Part shown: positions 6,034 to 21,294 of the stretch, in pieces | How positions within the stretch are numbered: the first letter of the stretch is position 1 | How the letters are laid out: every line of letters begins with the position of its first letter | Origin: Hydractinia symbiolongicarpus | Taxonomy: Eukaryota; Cnidaria; Hydrozoa; Anthoathecata; Hydractiniidae | Assembly (NCBI RefSeq): GCF_029227915.1 | Contig: NC_079883.1 | Span: forward strand, 8,990,001 to 9,054,000 | DNA: 64,000 nt | Direction: 5' to 3' | Notes under the pieces: generated by a model | Databases searched by the model: none | What the model was told of the DNA's origin: nothing | Seen by the model: only the letters and a program-made list of their open reading frames with translations | Position numbers and translations under genes: made by a program

Positions 6034-6230
6034 ACCGCTACACTCAGAAAACAACGGCTATTTTTATAGCCACACATCTTTAAAAAAACATTGTTTTTTT
6101 CACAAAACTATAACCTTAAAGTCTAATAGATAATCCATGCATACGCCTTGTCCTAAGTAACTCAAAGAAATTAAATAAAAAAATTTGATCACAACGTCAA
6201 AATAAATTGCACGTATTTGCCCCTACTAAT

Positions 6231-6350
6231 GTCTACGGCCATACCACGATGAACACACCCGTTCTCGTCTGATCACGGAAGTTAAGCATCGTCGGGCCGG
6301 GATAGTACTTGGATGGGGGACCGCCTGGGAACTCCCGGTGTCGTAGGCTT
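6231..6350 (+). rRNA. 5S rRNA: 5S ribosomal RNA, unit 1
   Basis: Same as the first copy, with the T4 terminator overlapping its end. Confidence 0.97.
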
Positions 6351-6698
6351 TTCATTTTCATTTGTTGCCTTTTCATTTCAATGGTGCTGTGATATATTTC
6401 TTGTTATAACAATTAAGGAACGTGGCGGTTGTTGAAAGTGTTTCCTATGACATTTTCCTACGACATTTTCAGGTGATAGTACGAGAAAAAAGAGCTTTCA
6501 AATGCATACAAACTCGATCTATTGCCGATCATCCAATAACCCTGACGGAATGGCAAATAAAATAAAATTCCGCCGCCTTCCGAGGACTTATATCGCAATC
6601 ACGTTTCGTAACAGCCAAGCGAGGTTTTACCTTAGCGTTTAAGTCACCACCGACATTTGGCCGCGCAACTTTTCTAAGCTCATTCATTTTGACTTAAG

Positions 6699-6864
6699 GA
6701 GGGGGCGAGCGCGGACGCAGGCCCCCACTACCAGAAATTGTACGGTCGAGTTACTGACGTTTGCAGTAATCGCAGAGGTCAGCCCAAGCGTAGTGCAATG
6801 CAAGAGCCTCACTCTGGAAGAAAACCCTCATTGATCAGTCTTTACTTCCCCGTCAGGTAAGTAT
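6699..6864 (-). ncRNA. U1: U1 snRNA, unit 1
   Basis: Carries G at RNA nt 16, the majority form, unlike the unit 0 copy. Proximal element at 6914-6921. Confidence 0.96.
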
Positions 6865-7054
6865 GAGTTGGAACTGCACCGTAGCATGAGGGTACCCTTC
6901 AAAGTTTGTTAATGCTTGTGGCTTGAGTGTGTTATAAACTGCCGTGTCGCGGGGCATAGGCTGTATTCTCCCCCAGTGTACGCGTTTTGTTCCCGCCGTA
7001 GACTATGCAGAGTGCCGTCGGAAAGAGGACTGCTATTATTCTTTTATTGCTTAT

Positions 7055-7241
7055 GTGGGCCGCCATCGGTAATAGTGCAACACCAAGGCAACCCGTGGTC
7101 ACGGCGTGAATGAATCCACCTCCATGACCCAAGGCCAAAAATCAGATTAATATACTGACCATTCAGAGAATGGCCTACCAGATATTAAACTGATAAGAAC
7201 AGATACTACACTTGATCTTAGCCATTAGGCCGAGAAGCGAT
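7055..7241 (-). ncRNA. U2: U2 snRNA, unit 1
   Basis: Majority sequence. Proximal element at 7288-7295. Confidence 0.96.
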
Positions 7242-7563
7242 AAAGAACAAGCGTTGCCATGATAGGCATCGTCCACACACCGTAACTGCTTGTGGAGCAT
7301 GTCACGTTACTGTAAAGCTTACAACTGTCACCGCGTACGGATGGACGGCGACATAGTAAAAATCACGGCTGTTGATTTAGCCGTAGGATGGAGAGCGACT
7401 GTAGCGAGTGGATGGTAACTTACATGAATGCTAACAAAGGCGACGATACTAAGTGCGTGATATTACTTTCCAATATGACTGCGTACATTCCGTTTATCAA
7501 CGCATTACGCCAGAACGTGCGCGCGCGTTACACAGTAGACCATGCAGCCGAAATGCGACAGTG

Positions 7564-7636
7564 CGACCCTGCCAGGAGTCGAACCTGGAATCCCCTGATT
7601 CGTAGTCAGATGCCTTATCCATTGGGCCACAGGGCG
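7564..7636 (-). tRNA. trnR-ACG: tRNA-Arg(ACG), unit 1
   Basis: Same atypical acceptor stem as unit 0. Confidence 0.85.
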
Positions 7637-8215
7637 ATGCTTATGACTTCGCCCCATCGTTATTTTGGCTTGCGCATTCGTTTTACTTACGACAGAATTC
7701 TTCGTGTTTGTAGCCATGAAAGAAAGGGACTTCTGTGAGTGAATTTTTTTACTGTGGTCTAATAAAAAAGTCGAAACGCAGTGCCCAATATATGAATTGC
7801 TCCTAATAGCCGGAAACAGGCCGTGTCGATGATGTAGGCCGACATACGCAACGCAAACCAAAGAACGCTTTATGAAAATCCTAACACGGGCGCGGAAGAA
7901 GCCCAAATTAACAGAGTAGATGTAATGCTGAAGACCTCAAACTCCAGCAGCTTCTCTTTCAGACTATTGCGTCGTGCTACAAATAAAAATTAACATGCTT
8001 TCGCATAGTCGCGGCTCCCAAAACGGACATTATACGATGTACAGAAACACACATTTCTGTTTTCGCGCCAAATCAATTCCCGGGAGTGGTACTTTTACGT
8101 CCGCATACTTCGCACCGTCTTAAATTATATCTCATTTACACGGTAATGTTTAGTATACTTCTACTGTGATAACAAGCATCGTTTATCGTTGGATTGTTGT
8201 AAGAAAACATTAAAA

Positions 8216-8767
8216 ATGAGTGAAGCAGCTTCTCCAAAGAAAATCGCACCCAAGAAGAAACCTGCTGCAAAGAAGACAGCTGATCACCCTAAATATGTGG
8301 ACATGATCAAGGCTGCTATCGCTACCCTAAAGGAACGCGGTGGTTCATCTCGCCAAGCTATTACAAAATATATTCATGCAAATTACAAAGTTGCTGAAAA
8401 CTCAGATCATCATCTGAAAATGGCTCTTAAACGAGGAGTAACATCAGGCGATTTGATTCAAACTAAAGGCACTGGTGCTTCTGGATCATTCAAGCTAGGT
8501 CAGGTAAAAAAAGAAAAACCTAAGAAAAAGGCCGCAGCAAAAAAGCCAACGGCAAAGAAGCCTACTGCAAAGAAAAGTACACCAAAAAAGAAGCCAGCAA
8601 AGAAGAGCACGCCAAAGAAAGCAGCAAAGAAGCCTGCCACAAAGAAAGCCTCGGCTAAGAAACCAGCAGCTAAGAAACCCACAAAGAAGCCTGTTGCTAA
8701 AAAACCTGCAGCAAAGAAGGTCAAAAAGACTCCCAAAAAGGCAGCAAAGAAGACCGCAAAAAAATAA
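8216..8767 (+). CDS. H1: Linker histone H1, unit 1
   Basis: Protein identical to unit 0. Stem-loop 8800-8815. Confidence 0.97.
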   Translation: MSEAASPKKIAPKKKPAAKKTADHPKYVDMIKAAIATLKERGGSSRQAITKYIHANYKVAENSDHHLKMALKRGVTSGDLIQTKGTGASGSFKLGQVKKEKPKKKAAAKKPTAKKPTAKKSTPKKKPAKKSTPKKAAKKPATKKASAKKPAAKKPTKKPVAKKPAAKKVKKTPKKAAKKTAKK

Positions 8768-9128
8768 TTTGTGTGTATCTGGCTATTACATTAACAAACG
8801 GCTATTTTTATAGCCACACATTTACAAAAAAACATTATCTTGGTACAAAGTTAAACTTGTTTAAGTCACTTAAACAGTTAAAAAAGAGTAATTTTAAGAT
8901 TAGATTCCCTAAGTTTAAGTATTTTCGTTTTTAAATTTCTTATTTTCTTGCTTTTACTTTTCTTGCCCTTCATATTTTTAACATTGTCAAACTTTATGTA
9001 GCATAAAATTTTTATGTAGCATAAAATTTAAACAGAAAGCAGAACAAAGTTTGATATAAAAAGCTAGCCGTAATATTTTTTATGGATGTGTGGCTATAAA
9101 AATAGCCGTTTTTTGTTTGGTAAGATGC

Positions 9129-9542
<414 letters not shown>

Positions 9543-10020
9543 TTAAGAAGTCGATGTAGTACGGATACACAAGACGGTCTAAAATGCACTATCGCGCCAA
9601 AGTTTTATTTCTCATATTGATTGACAGCTAAGGTTCAAAACAAACCATTTGATTGGTGCTAAGAAAGTAATTTCTGATTGGCTGCATAATGACATTACGC
9701 TCATTACTTTAACATTTTTATAAAATCTGTGTTTTTTGGCTACGGGAAAACGGCTGTATCTTCTGATACACAAAAGCTTTTGACTTTTTTTTTTTTTAGT
9801 AAGTAGCAGAAGGTTTGGCGAATTCCAACGATGCCAAATTTATTGCCTTACTGAAACATTAAGACCACGAATTTTTAAAAAAACTACAGTTTTACTTAAA
9901 AAAATGTACAAAATGTTCGGAACATTTTGTAATGACGCAACTCTATTGGTTAATTAGGGTGTTTCCACGAGCAGTAGGTAATTTTATGGCCTCTTTTTAA
10001 AGCTGTCTGAATTCTGTTAA

Positions 10021-10377
<357 letters not shown>

Positions 10378-10839
10378 GCGTTGTCATTGCTCAACAAAAA
10401 CGGCTATTTTTATAGCCACAAATCTTTTAAAACATTACTTTGTGCACGCTTCCAAATTACACAATGTGTAAAGTCTTGTCACAGTTACATTTATTGCTAT
10501 ACGATACTATGTCATATATGACACAAAAAAAATTTAGAAATACTTTGTAGGGTTAATTTGCCTGGGAGTGTTTCCGTGAAAAGCTGGGTTAAGTTAAATG
10601 TAAGCAATAACATGGATCAATGTACTTGTCTTTTCTGCAAGTACAGCTAATAATACGTATGAAAAGTGAAGCTAATCCACACACACACATGGGGAAGTAT
10701 TTTAAATGTAGGCTAGTGTTCTTAAGCACATTATTTAGAAGTTTTATTAACTTCGGTTAACTTGTAGTGACGCCAAGTAAATGTTTTTTTAAAGATGTGT
10801 GGTCTTAAAAAAGACCGTTTGTGTTTGGTAGACGTTGGT

Positions 10840-11244
10840 TTACTTGCTGCTTGTGTATTTTGTGACGGCTTTTGTTCCTTCACTGACTGCGTGTTTTGCA
10901 AGTTCTCCAGGCAAGAGAAGACGTACTGCGGTTTGAATTTCACGAGAAGAGATGGTCGACTTTTTGTTTTGAAGAGCCAAACGCGAAGCTTCGGAAGCAA
11001 TGCGCTCAAAGATGTCGTTGACAAATGAGTTCATGATGCTCATAGCTTTGCTTGAAACTCCGACATCTGGGTGAACTTGTTTCAAAACATTGTAGATGTA
11101 AATAGCATAACTTTCCTTTCTCTTTCTCTTGCGTTTCTTTTCACCAGTTCCACCAATCTTTCCTCCTTTTTTGCCGGCTCTTTTTTCACCTTTCTTGGCT
11201 ACTTTAGGTGCCTGTTTTCCTCCTTTAGCTGCTGCGTCAGACAT
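10840..11244 (-). CDS. H2B: Histone H2B, unit 1
   Basis: Protein identical to unit 0. Variant-stem stem-loop 10801-10816. Confidence 0.99.
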   Translation of the reverse strand: MSDAAAKGGKQAPKVAKKGEKRAGKKGGKIGGTGEKKRKRKRKESYAIYIYNVLKQVHPDVGVSSKAMSIMNSFVNDIFERIASEASRLALQNKKSTISSREIQTAVRLLLPGELAKHAVSEGTKAVTKYTSSK

Positions 11245-11528
11245 GGTTAAAAATTTTTGCTACTTAACTTGTAAATAAGCATTAAACTGCAAGTCAAAAC
11301 TTTTTGTTTATAAGTAAAAAAATCGGATCGAATTCGATCCGAAAACGCCGATACGCAATTTAATTGGTTAAAAAAAAAATCTTTTGTTTAATACTTAATT
11401 ATGATTGGTTAAAAAAACATGATTTCGATCCTATTTTTATGATGAAAAAACGAGTAAAGTTTATTTCGTTAACACTTACGTTAAATATTCGTACGTTTTT
11501 GTATTAACTTACAAATCAAATCGCAGTT

Positions 11529-11909
11529 ATGTCTGGACGTGGAAAAGGTGGAAAAGCTAAGGCTAAAGCCAAGACAAGATCCTCAAGAGCTGGATTTCAA
11601 TTTCCAGTCGGTAGAGTGCATAGATTCCTTCGTAGAGGGCACTATGCTAACCGAATTGGATCTGGAGCACCAGTTTACTTAGCAGCCGTCTTGGAATATT
11701 TATCTGCTGAGATATTGGAGTTGGCTGGTAACGCAGCAAGAGACAACAAAAAAGCTAGGATTATTCCAAGACATTTACAATTGGCTGTTCGTAATGATGA
11801 AGAATTAAACAAACTTTTGAGCGGTGTAACCATTGCAGCTGGTGGTGTTTTGCCAAACATTCAAGCTGTCTTACTCCCAAAGAAGAACGACAAAGGACAG
11901 AAGAAGTAA
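11529..11909 (+). CDS. H2A: Histone H2A, unit 2, L23F variant
   Basis: A C to T change at 11595 turns the Leu codon CTT into TTT (Phe) at residue 23, in the [10 protein letters not shown] segment that opens the histone fold region. All other copies have Leu. Otherwise identical. Stem-loop 11932-11947. Confidence 0.98.
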   Translation: MSGRGKGGKAKAKAKTRSSRAGFQFPVGRVHRFLRRGHYANRIGSGAPVYLAAVLEYLSAEILELAGNAARDNKKARIIPRHLQLAVRNDEELNKLLSGVTIAAGGVLPNIQAVLLPKKNDKGQKK

Positions 11910-12106
11910 ACCGCTACACTCAGAAAACAACGGCTATTTTTATAGCCACACATCTTTAAAAAAACATTGTTTTTTTCACAAAACTATAACCTTAAAGTCT
12001 AATAGATAATCCATGCATACGCCTTGTCCTAAGTAACTCAAAGAAATTAAATAAAAAAATTTGATCACAACGTCAAAATAAATTGCACGTATTTGCCCCT
12101 ACTAAT

Positions 12107-12226
12107 GTCTACGGCCATACCACGATGTACACACCCGTTCTCGTCTGATCACGGAAGTTAAGCATCGTCGGGCCGGGATAGTACTTGGATGGGGGACCGC
12201 CTGGGAACTCCCGGTGTCGTAGGCTT
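12107..12226 (+). rRNA. 5S rRNA: 5S ribosomal RNA, unit 2, A22T variant
   Basis: T in place of A at 12128 (RNA nt 22), in the GAAC segment at loop A/helix II that is strongly conserved in animal 5S. This copy may be less functional. Confidence 0.96.
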
Positions 12227-12574
12227 TTCATTTTCATTTGTTGCCTTTTCATTTCAATGGTGCTGTGATATATTTCTTGTTATAACAATTAAGGAACGTG
12301 GCGGTTGTTGAAAGTGTTTCCTATGACATTTTCCTACGACATTTTCAGGTGATAGTACGAGAAAAAAGAGCTTTCAAATGCATACAAACTCGATCTATTG
12401 CCGATCATCCAATAACCCTGACGGAATGGCAAATAAAATAAAATTCCGCCGCCTTCCGAGGACTTATATCGCAATCACGTTTCGTAACAGCCAAGCGAGG
12501 TTTTACCTTAGCGTTTAAGTCACCACCGACATTTGGCCGCGCAACTTTTCTAAGCTCATTCATTTTGACTTAAG

Positions 12575-12740
12575 GAGGGGGCGAGCGCGGACGCAGGCCC
12601 CCACTACCAGAAATTGTACGGTCGAGTTACTGACGTTTGCAGTAATCGCAGAGGTCAGCCCAAGCGTAGTGCAATGCAAGAGCCTCACTCTGGAAGAAAA
12701 CCCTCATTGATCAGTCTTTACTTCCCCGTCAGGTAAGTAT
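12575..12740 (-). ncRNA. U1: U1 snRNA, unit 2
   Basis: Majority sequence. Proximal element at 12790-12797. Confidence 0.96.
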
Positions 12741-12930
12741 GAGTTGGAACTGCACCGTAGCATGAGGGTACCCTTCAAAGTTTGTTAATGCTTGTGGCTT
12801 GAGTGTGTTATAAACTGCCGTGTCGCGGGGCATAGGCTGTATTCTCCCCCAGTGTACGCGTTTTGTTCCCGCCGTAGACTATGCAGAGTGCCGTCGGAAA
12901 GAGGACTGCTATTATTCTTTTATTGCTTAT

Positions 12931-13117
12931 GTGGGCTGCCATCGGTAATAGTGCAACACCAAGGCAACCCGTGGTCACGGCGTGAATGAATCCACCTCCA
13001 TGACCCAAGGCCAAAAATCAGATTAATATACTGACCATTCAGAGAATGGCCTACCAGATATTAAACTGATAAGAACAGATACTACACTTGATCTTAGCCA
13101 TTAGGCCGAGAAGCGAT
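12931..13117 (-). ncRNA. U2: U2 snRNA, unit 2, nt 182 variant
   Basis: T on the + strand at 12936 makes RNA nt 182 A in place of G, close to the estimated 3' end beyond stem-loop IV. Probably mild. Proximal element at 13164-13171. Confidence 0.95.
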
Positions 13118-13439
13118 AAAGAACAAGCGTTGCCATGATAGGCATCGTCCACACACCGTAACTGCTTGTGGAGCATGTCACGTTACTGTAAAGCTTACAA
13201 CTGTCACCGCGTACGGATGGACGGCGACATAGTAAAAATCACGGCTGTTGATTTAGCCGTAGGATGGAGAGCGACTGTAGCGAGTGGATGGTAACTTACA
13301 TGAATGCTAACAAAGGCGACGATACTAAGTGCGTGATATTACTTTCCAATATGACTGCGTACATTCCGTTTATCAACGCATTACGCCAGAACGTGCGCGC
13401 GCGTTACACAGTAGACCATGCAGCCGAAATGCGACAGTG

Positions 13440-13512
13440 CGACCCTGCCAGGAGTCGAACCTGGAATCCCCTGATTCGTAGTCAGATGCCTTATCCATTG
13501 GGCCACAGGGCG
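13440..13512 (-). tRNA. trnR-ACG: tRNA-Arg(ACG), unit 2
   Basis: Same sequence and acceptor mismatch as unit 0. Confidence 0.85.
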
Positions 13513-14091
13513 ATGCTTATGACTTCGCCCCATCGTTATTTTGGCTTGCGCATTCGTTTTACTTACGACAGAATTCTTCGTGTTTGTAGCCATGAAAGAA
13601 AGGGACTTCTGTGAGTGAATTTTTTTACTGTGGTCTAATAAAAAAGTCGAAACGCAGTGCCCAATATATGAATTGCTCCTAATAGCCGGAAACAGGCCGT
13701 GTCGATGATGTAGGCCGACATACGCAACGCAAACCAAAGAACGCTTTATGAAAATCCTAACACGGGCGCGGAAGAAGCCCAAATTAACAGAGTAGATGTA
13801 ATGCTGAAGACCTCAAACTCCAGCAGCTTCTCTTTCAGACTATTGCGTCGTGCTACAAATAAAAATTAACATGCTTTCGCATAGTCGCGGCTCCCAAAAC
13901 GGACATTATACGATGTACAGAAACACACATTTCTGTTTTCGCGCCAAATCAATTCCCGGGAGTGGTACTTTTACGTCCGCATACTTCGCACCGTCTTAAA
14001 TTATATCTCATTTACACGGTAATGTTTAGTATACTTCTACTGTGATAACAAGCATCGTTTATCGTTGGATTGTTGTAAGAAAACATTAAAA

Positions 14092-14643
14092 ATGAGTGAA
14101 GCAGCTTCTCCAAAGAAAATCGCACCCAAGAAGAAACCTGCTGCAAAGAAGACAGCTGATCACCCTAAATATGTGGACATGATCAAGGCTGCTATCGCTA
14201 CCCTAAAGGAACGCGGTGGTTCATCTCGCCAAGCTATTACAAAATATATTCATGCAAATTACAAAGTTGCTGAAAACTCAGATCATCATCTGAAAATGGC
14301 TCTTAAACGAGGAGTAACATCAGGCGATTTGATTCAAACTAAAGGCACTGGTGCTTCTGGATCATTCAAGCTAGGTCAGGTAAAAAAAGAAAAACCTAAG
14401 AAAAAGGCCGCAGCAAAAAAGCCAACGGCAAAGAAGCCTACTGCAAAGAAAAGTACACCAAAAAAGAAGCCAGCAAAGAAGAGCACGCCAAAGAAAGCAG
14501 CAAAGAAGCCTGCCACAAAGAAAGCCTCGGCTAAGAAACCAGCAGCTAAGAAACCCACAAAGAAGCCTGTTGCTAAAAAACCTGCAGCAAAGAAGGTCAA
14601 AAAGACTCCCAAAAAGGCAGCAAAGAAGACCGCAAAAAAATAA
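14092..14643 (+). CDS. H1: Linker histone H1, unit 2
   Basis: Protein identical to unit 0. Stem-loop 14676-14691. Confidence 0.97.
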   Translation: MSEAASPKKIAPKKKPAAKKTADHPKYVDMIKAAIATLKERGGSSRQAITKYIHANYKVAENSDHHLKMALKRGVTSGDLIQTKGTGASGSFKLGQVKKEKPKKKAAAKKPTAKKPTAKKSTPKKKPAKKSTPKKAAKKPATKKASAKKPAAKKPTKKPVAKKPAAKKVKKTPKKAAKKTAKK

Positions 14644-15004
14644 TTTGTGTGTATCTGGCTATTACATTAACAAACGGCTATTTTTATAGCCACACATTTA
14701 CAAAAAAACATTATCTTGGTACAAAGTTAAACTTGTTTAAGTCACTTAAACAGTTAAAAAAGAGTAATTTTAAGATTAGATTCCCTAAGTTTAAGTATTT
14801 TCGTTTTTAAATTTCTTATTTTCTTGCTTTTACTTTTCTTGCCCTTCATATTTTTAACATTGTCAAACTTTATGTAGCATAAAATTTTTATGTAGCATAA
14901 AATTTAAACAGAAAGCAGAACAAAGTTTGATATAAAAAGCTAGCCGTAATATTTTTTATGGATGTGTGGCTATAAAAATAGCCGTTTTTTGTTTGGTAAG
15001 ATGC

Positions 15005-15418
<414 letters not shown>

Positions 15419-15896
15419 TTAAGAAGTCGATGTAGTACGGATACACAAGACGGTCTAAAATGCACTATCGCGCCAAAGTTTTATTTCTCATATTGATTGA
15501 CAGCTAAGGTTCAAAACAAACCATTTGATTGGTGCTAAGAAAGTAATTTCTGATTGGCTGCATAATGACATTACGCTCATTACTTTAACATTTTTATAAA
15601 ATCTGTGTTTTTTGGCTACGGGAAAACGGCTGTATCTTCTGATACACAAAAGCTTTTGACTTTTTTTTTTTTTAGTAAGTAGCAGAAGGTTTGGCGAATT
15701 CCAACGATGCCAAATTTATTGCCTTACTGAAACATTAAGACCACGAATTTTTAAAAAAACTACAGTTTTACTTAAAAAAATGTACAAAATGTTCGGAACA
15801 TTTTGTAATGACGCAACTCTATTGGTTAATTAGGGTGTTTCCACGAGCAGTAGGTAATTTTATGGCCTCTTTTTAAAGCTGTCTGAATTCTGTTAA

Positions 15897-16253
<357 letters not shown>

Positions 16254-16715
16254 GCGTTGTCATTGCTCAACAAAAACGGCTATTTTTATAGCCACAAATC
16301 TTTTAAAACATTACTTTGTGCACGCTTCCAAATTACACAATGTGTAAAGTCTTGTCACAGTTACATTTATTGCTATACGATACTATGTCATATATGACAC
16401 AAAAAAAATTTAGAAATACTTTGTAGGGTTAATTTGCCTGGGAGTGTTTCCGTGAAAAGCTGGGTTAAGTTAAATGTAAGCAATAACATGGATCAATGTA
16501 CTTGTCTTTTCTGCAAGTACAGCTAATAATACGTATGAAAAGTGAAGCTAATCCACACACACACATGGGGAAGTATTTTAAATGTAGGCTAGTGTTCTTA
16601 AGCACATTATTTAGAAGTTTTATTAACTTCGGTTAACTTGTAGTGACGCCAAGTAAATGTTTTTTTAAAGATGTGTGGTCTTAAAAAAGACCGTTTGTGT
16701 TTGGTAGACGTTGGT

Positions 16716-17120
16716 TTACTTGCTGCTTGTGTATTTTGTGACGGCTTTTGTTCCTTCACTGACTGCGTGTTTTGCAAGTTCTCCAGGCAAGAGAAGACGT
16801 ACTGCGGTTTGAATTTCACGAGAAGAGATGGTCGACTTTTTGTTTTGAAGAGCCAAACGCGAAGCTTCGGAAGCAATGCGCTCAAAGATGTCGTTGACAA
16901 ATGAGTTCATGATGCTCATAGCTTTGCTTGAAACTCCGACATCTGGGTGAACTTGTTTCAAAACATTGTAGATGTAAATAGCATAACTTTCCTTTCTCTT
17001 TCTCTTGCGTTTCTTTTCACCAGTTCCACCAATCTTTCCTCCTTTTTTGCCGGCTCTTTTTTCACCTTTCTTGGCTACTTTAGGTGCCTGTTTTCCTCCT
17101 TTAGCTGCTGCGTCAGACAT
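16716..17120 (-). CDS. H2B: Histone H2B, unit 2
   Basis: Protein identical to unit 0. Stem-loop 16677-16692. The segment missing from unit 3 corresponds to 16625-17160 here. Confidence 0.99.
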   Translation of the reverse strand: MSDAAAKGGKQAPKVAKKGEKRAGKKGGKIGGTGEKKRKRKRKESYAIYIYNVLKQVHPDVGVSSKAMSIMNSFVNDIFERIASEASRLALQNKKSTISSREIQTAVRLLLPGELAKHAVSEGTKAVTKYTSSK

Positions 17121-17404
17121 GGTTAAAAATTTTTGCTACTTAACTTGTAAATAAGCATTAAACTGCAAGTCAAAACTTTTTGTTTATAAGTAAAAAAATC
17201 GGATCGAATTCGATCCGAAAACGCCGATACGCAATTTAATTGGTTAAAAAAAAAATCTTTTGTTTAATACTTAATTATGATTGGTTAAAAAAACATGATT
17301 TCGATCCTATTTTTATGATGAAAAAACGAGTAAAGTTTATTTCGTTAACACTTACGTTAAATATTCGTACGTTTTTGTATTAACTTACAAATCAAATCGC
17401 AGTT

Positions 17405-17785
17405 ATGTCTGGACGTGGAAAAGGTGGAAAAGCTAAGGCTAAAGCCAAGACAAGATCCTCAAGAGCTGGACTTCAATTTCCAGTCGGTAGAGTGCATAGA
17501 TTCCTTCGTAGAGGGCACTATGCTAACCGAATTGGATCTGGAGCACCAGTTTACTTAGCAGCCGTCTTGGAATATTTATCTGCTGAGATATTGGAGTTGG
17601 CTGGTAACGCAGCAAGAGACAACAAAAAAGCTAGGATTATTCCAAGACATTTACAATTGGCTGTTCGTAATGATGAAGAATTAAACAAACTTTTGAGCGG
17701 TGTAACCATTGCAGCTGGTGGTGTTTTGCCAAACATTCAAGCTGTCTTACTCCCAAAGAAGAACGACAAAGGACAGAAGAAGTAA
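17405..17785 (+). CDS. H2A: Histone H2A, unit 3
   Basis: Majority protein (Leu23). Stem-loop 17808-17823. Confidence 0.99.
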   Translation: MSGRGKGGKAKAKAKTRSSRAGLQFPVGRVHRFLRRGHYANRIGSGAPVYLAAVLEYLSAEILELAGNAARDNKKARIIPRHLQLAVRNDEELNKLLSGVTIAAGGVLPNIQAVLLPKKNDKGQKK

Positions 17786-17982
17786 ACCGCTACACTCAGA
17801 AAACAACGGCTATTTTTATAGCCACACATCTTTAAAAAAACATTGTTTTTTTCACAAAACTATAACCTTAAAGTCTAATAGATAATCCATGCATACGCCT
17901 TGTCCTAAGTAACTCAAAGAAATTAAATAAAAAAATTTGATCACAACGTCAAAATAAATTGCACGTATTTGCCCCTACTAAT

Positions 17983-18102
17983 GTCTACGGCCATACCACG
18001 ATGAACACACCCGTTCTCGTCTGATCACGGAAGTTAAGCATCGTCGGGCCGGGATAGTACTTGGATGGGGGACCGCCTGGGAACTCCCGGTGTCGTAGGC
18101 TT
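17983..18102 (+). rRNA. 5S rRNA: 5S ribosomal RNA, unit 3
   Basis: Majority sequence. Confidence 0.97.
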
Positions 18103-18450
18103 TTCATTTTCATTTGTTGCCTTTTCATTTCAATGGTGCTGTGATATATTTCTTGTTATAACAATTAAGGAACGTGGCGGTTGTTGAAAGTGTTTCCTAT
18201 GACATTTTCCTACGACATTTTCAGGTGATAGTACGAGAAAAAAGAGCTTTCAAATGCATACAAACTCGATCTATTGCCGATCATCCAATAACCCTGACGG
18301 AATGGCAAATAAAATAAAATTCCGCCGCCTTCCGAGGACTTATATCGCAATCACGTTTCGTAACAGCCAAGCGAGGTTTTACCTTAGCGTTTAAGTCACC
18401 ACCGACATTTGGCCGCGCAACTTTTCTAAGCTCATTCATTTTGACTTAAG

Positions 18451-18616
18451 GAGGGGGCGAGCGCGGACGCAGGCCCCCACTACCAGAAATTGTACGGTCG
18501 AGTTACTGACGTTTGCAGTAATCGCAGAGGTCAGCCCAAGCGTAGTGCAATGCAAGAGCCTCACTCTGGAAGAAAACCCTCATTGATCAGTCTTTACTTC
18601 CCCGTCAGGTAAGTAT
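18451..18616 (-). ncRNA. U1: U1 snRNA, unit 3
   Basis: Majority sequence. Proximal element at 18666-18673. Confidence 0.96.
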
Positions 18617-18806
18617 GAGTTGGAACTGCACCGTAGCATGAGGGTACCCTTCAAAGTTTGTTAATGCTTGTGGCTTGAGTGTGTTATAAACTGCCGTGTC
18701 GCGGGGCATAGGCTGTATTCTCCCCCAGTGTACGCGTTTTGTTCCCGCCGTAGACTATGCAGAGTGCCGTCGGAAAGAGGACTGCTATTATTCTTTTATT
18801 GCTTAT

Positions 18807-18993
18807 GTGGGCCGCCATCGGTAATAGTGCAACACCAAGGCAACCCGTGGTCACGGCGTGAATGAATCCACCTCCATGACCCAAGGCCAAAAATCAGATT
18901 AATATACTGACCATTCAGAGAATGGCCTACCAGATATTAAACTGATAAGAACAGATACTACACTTGATCTTAGCCATTAGGCCGAGAAGCGAT
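18807..18993 (-). ncRNA. U2: U2 snRNA, unit 3
   Basis: Majority sequence. Proximal element at 19040-19047. Confidence 0.96.
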
Positions 18994-19315
18994 AAAGAAC
19001 AAGCGTTGCCATGATAGGCATCGTCCACACACCGTAACTGCTTGTGGAGCATGTCACGTTACTGTAAAGCTTACAACTGTCACCGCGTACGGATGGACGG
19101 CGACATAGTAAAAATCACGGCTGTTGATTTAGCCGTAGGATGGAGAGCGACTGTAGCGAGTGGATGGTAACTTACATGAATGCTAACAAAGGCGACGATA
19201 CTAAGTGCGTGATATTACTTTCCAATATGACTGCGTACATTCCGTTTATCAACGCATTACGCCAGAACGTGCGCGCGCGTTACACAGTAGACCATGCAGC
19301 CGAAATGCGACAGTG

Positions 19316-19388
19316 CGACCCTGCCAGGAGTCGAACCTGGAATCCCCTGATTCGTAGTCAGATGCCTTATCCATTGGGCCACAGGGCG
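19316..19388 (-). tRNA. trnR-ACG: tRNA-Arg(ACG), unit 3
   Basis: Same sequence and acceptor mismatch as unit 0. Confidence 0.85.
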
Positions 19389-19967
19389 ATGCTTATGACT
19401 TCGCCCCATCGTTATTTTGGCTTGCGCATTCGTTTTACTTACGACAGAATTCTTCGTGTTTGTAGCCATGAAAGAAAGGGACTTCTGTGAGTGAATTTTT
19501 TTACTGTGGTCTAATAAAAAAGTCGAAACGCAGTGCCCAATATATGAATTGCTCCTAATAGCCGGAAACAGGCCGTGTCGATGATGTAGGCCGACATACG
19601 CAACGCAAACCAAAGAACGCTTTATGAAAATCCTAACACGGGCGCGGAAGAAGCCCAAATTAACAGAGTAGATGTAATGCTGAAGACCTCAAACTCCAGC
19701 AGCTTCTCTTTCAGACTATTGCGTCGTGCTACAAATAAAAATTAACATGCTTTCGCATAGTCGCGGCTCCCAAAACGGACATTATACGATGTACAGAAAC
19801 ACACATTTCTGTTTTCGCGCCAAATCAATTCCCGGGAGTGGTACTTTTACGTCCGCATACTTCGCACCGTCTTAAATTATATCTCATTTACACGGTAATG
19901 TTTAGTATACTTCTACTGTGATAACAAGCATCGTTTATCGTTGGATTGTTGTAAGAAAACATTAAAA

Positions 19968-20519
19968 ATGAGTGAAGCAGCTTCTCCAAAGAAAATCGCA
20001 CCCAAGAAGAAACCTGCTGCAAAGAAGACAGCTGATCACCCTAAATATGTGGACATGATCAAGGCTGCTATCGCTACCCTAAAGGAACGCGGTGGTTCAT
20101 CTCGCCAAGCTATTACAAAATATATTCATGCAAATTACAAAGTTGCTGAAAACTCAGATCATCATCTGAAAATGGCTCTTAAACGAGGAGTAACATCAGG
20201 CGATTTGATTCAAACTAAAGGCACTGGTGCTTCTGGATCATTCAAGCTAGGTCAGGTAAAAAAAGAAAAACCTAAGAAAAAGGCCGCAGCAAAAAAGCCA
20301 ACGGCAAAGAAGCCTACTGCAAAGAAAAGTACACCAAAAAAGAAGCCAGCAAAGAAGAGCACGCCAAAGAAAGCAGCAAAGAAGCCTGCCACAAAGAAAG
20401 CCTCGGCTAAGAAACCAGCAGCTAAGAAACCCACAAAGAAGCCTGTTGCTAAAAAACCTGCAGCAAAGAAGGTCAAAAAGACTCCCAAAAAGGCAGCAAA
20501 GAAGACCGCAAAAAAATAA
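19968..20519 (+). CDS. H1: Linker histone H1, unit 3
   Basis: Protein identical to unit 0. Stem-loop 20552-20567. Confidence 0.97.
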   Translation: MSEAASPKKIAPKKKPAAKKTADHPKYVDMIKAAIATLKERGGSSRQAITKYIHANYKVAENSDHHLKMALKRGVTSGDLIQTKGTGASGSFKLGQVKKEKPKKKAAAKKPTAKKPTAKKSTPKKKPAKKSTPKKAAKKPATKKASAKKPAAKKPTKKPVAKKPAAKKVKKTPKKAAKKTAKK

Positions 20520-20880
20520 TTTGTGTGTATCTGGCTATTACATTAACAAACGGCTATTTTTATAGCCACACATTTACAAAAAAACATTATCTTGGTACAA
20601 AGTTAAACTTGTTTAAGTCACTTAAACAGTTAAAAAAGAGTAATTTTAAGATTAGATTCCCTAAGTTTAAGTATTTTCGTTTTTAAATTTCTTATTTTCT
20701 TGCTTTTACTTTTCTTGCCCTTCATATTTTTAACATTGTCAAACTTTATGTAGCATAAAATTTTTATGTAGCATAAAATTTAAACAGAAAGCAGAACAAA
20801 GTTTGATATAAAAAGCTAGCCGTAATATTTTTTATGGATGTGTGGCTATAAAAATAGCCGTTTTTTGTTTGGTAAGATGC

Positions 20881-21294
<414 letters not shown>

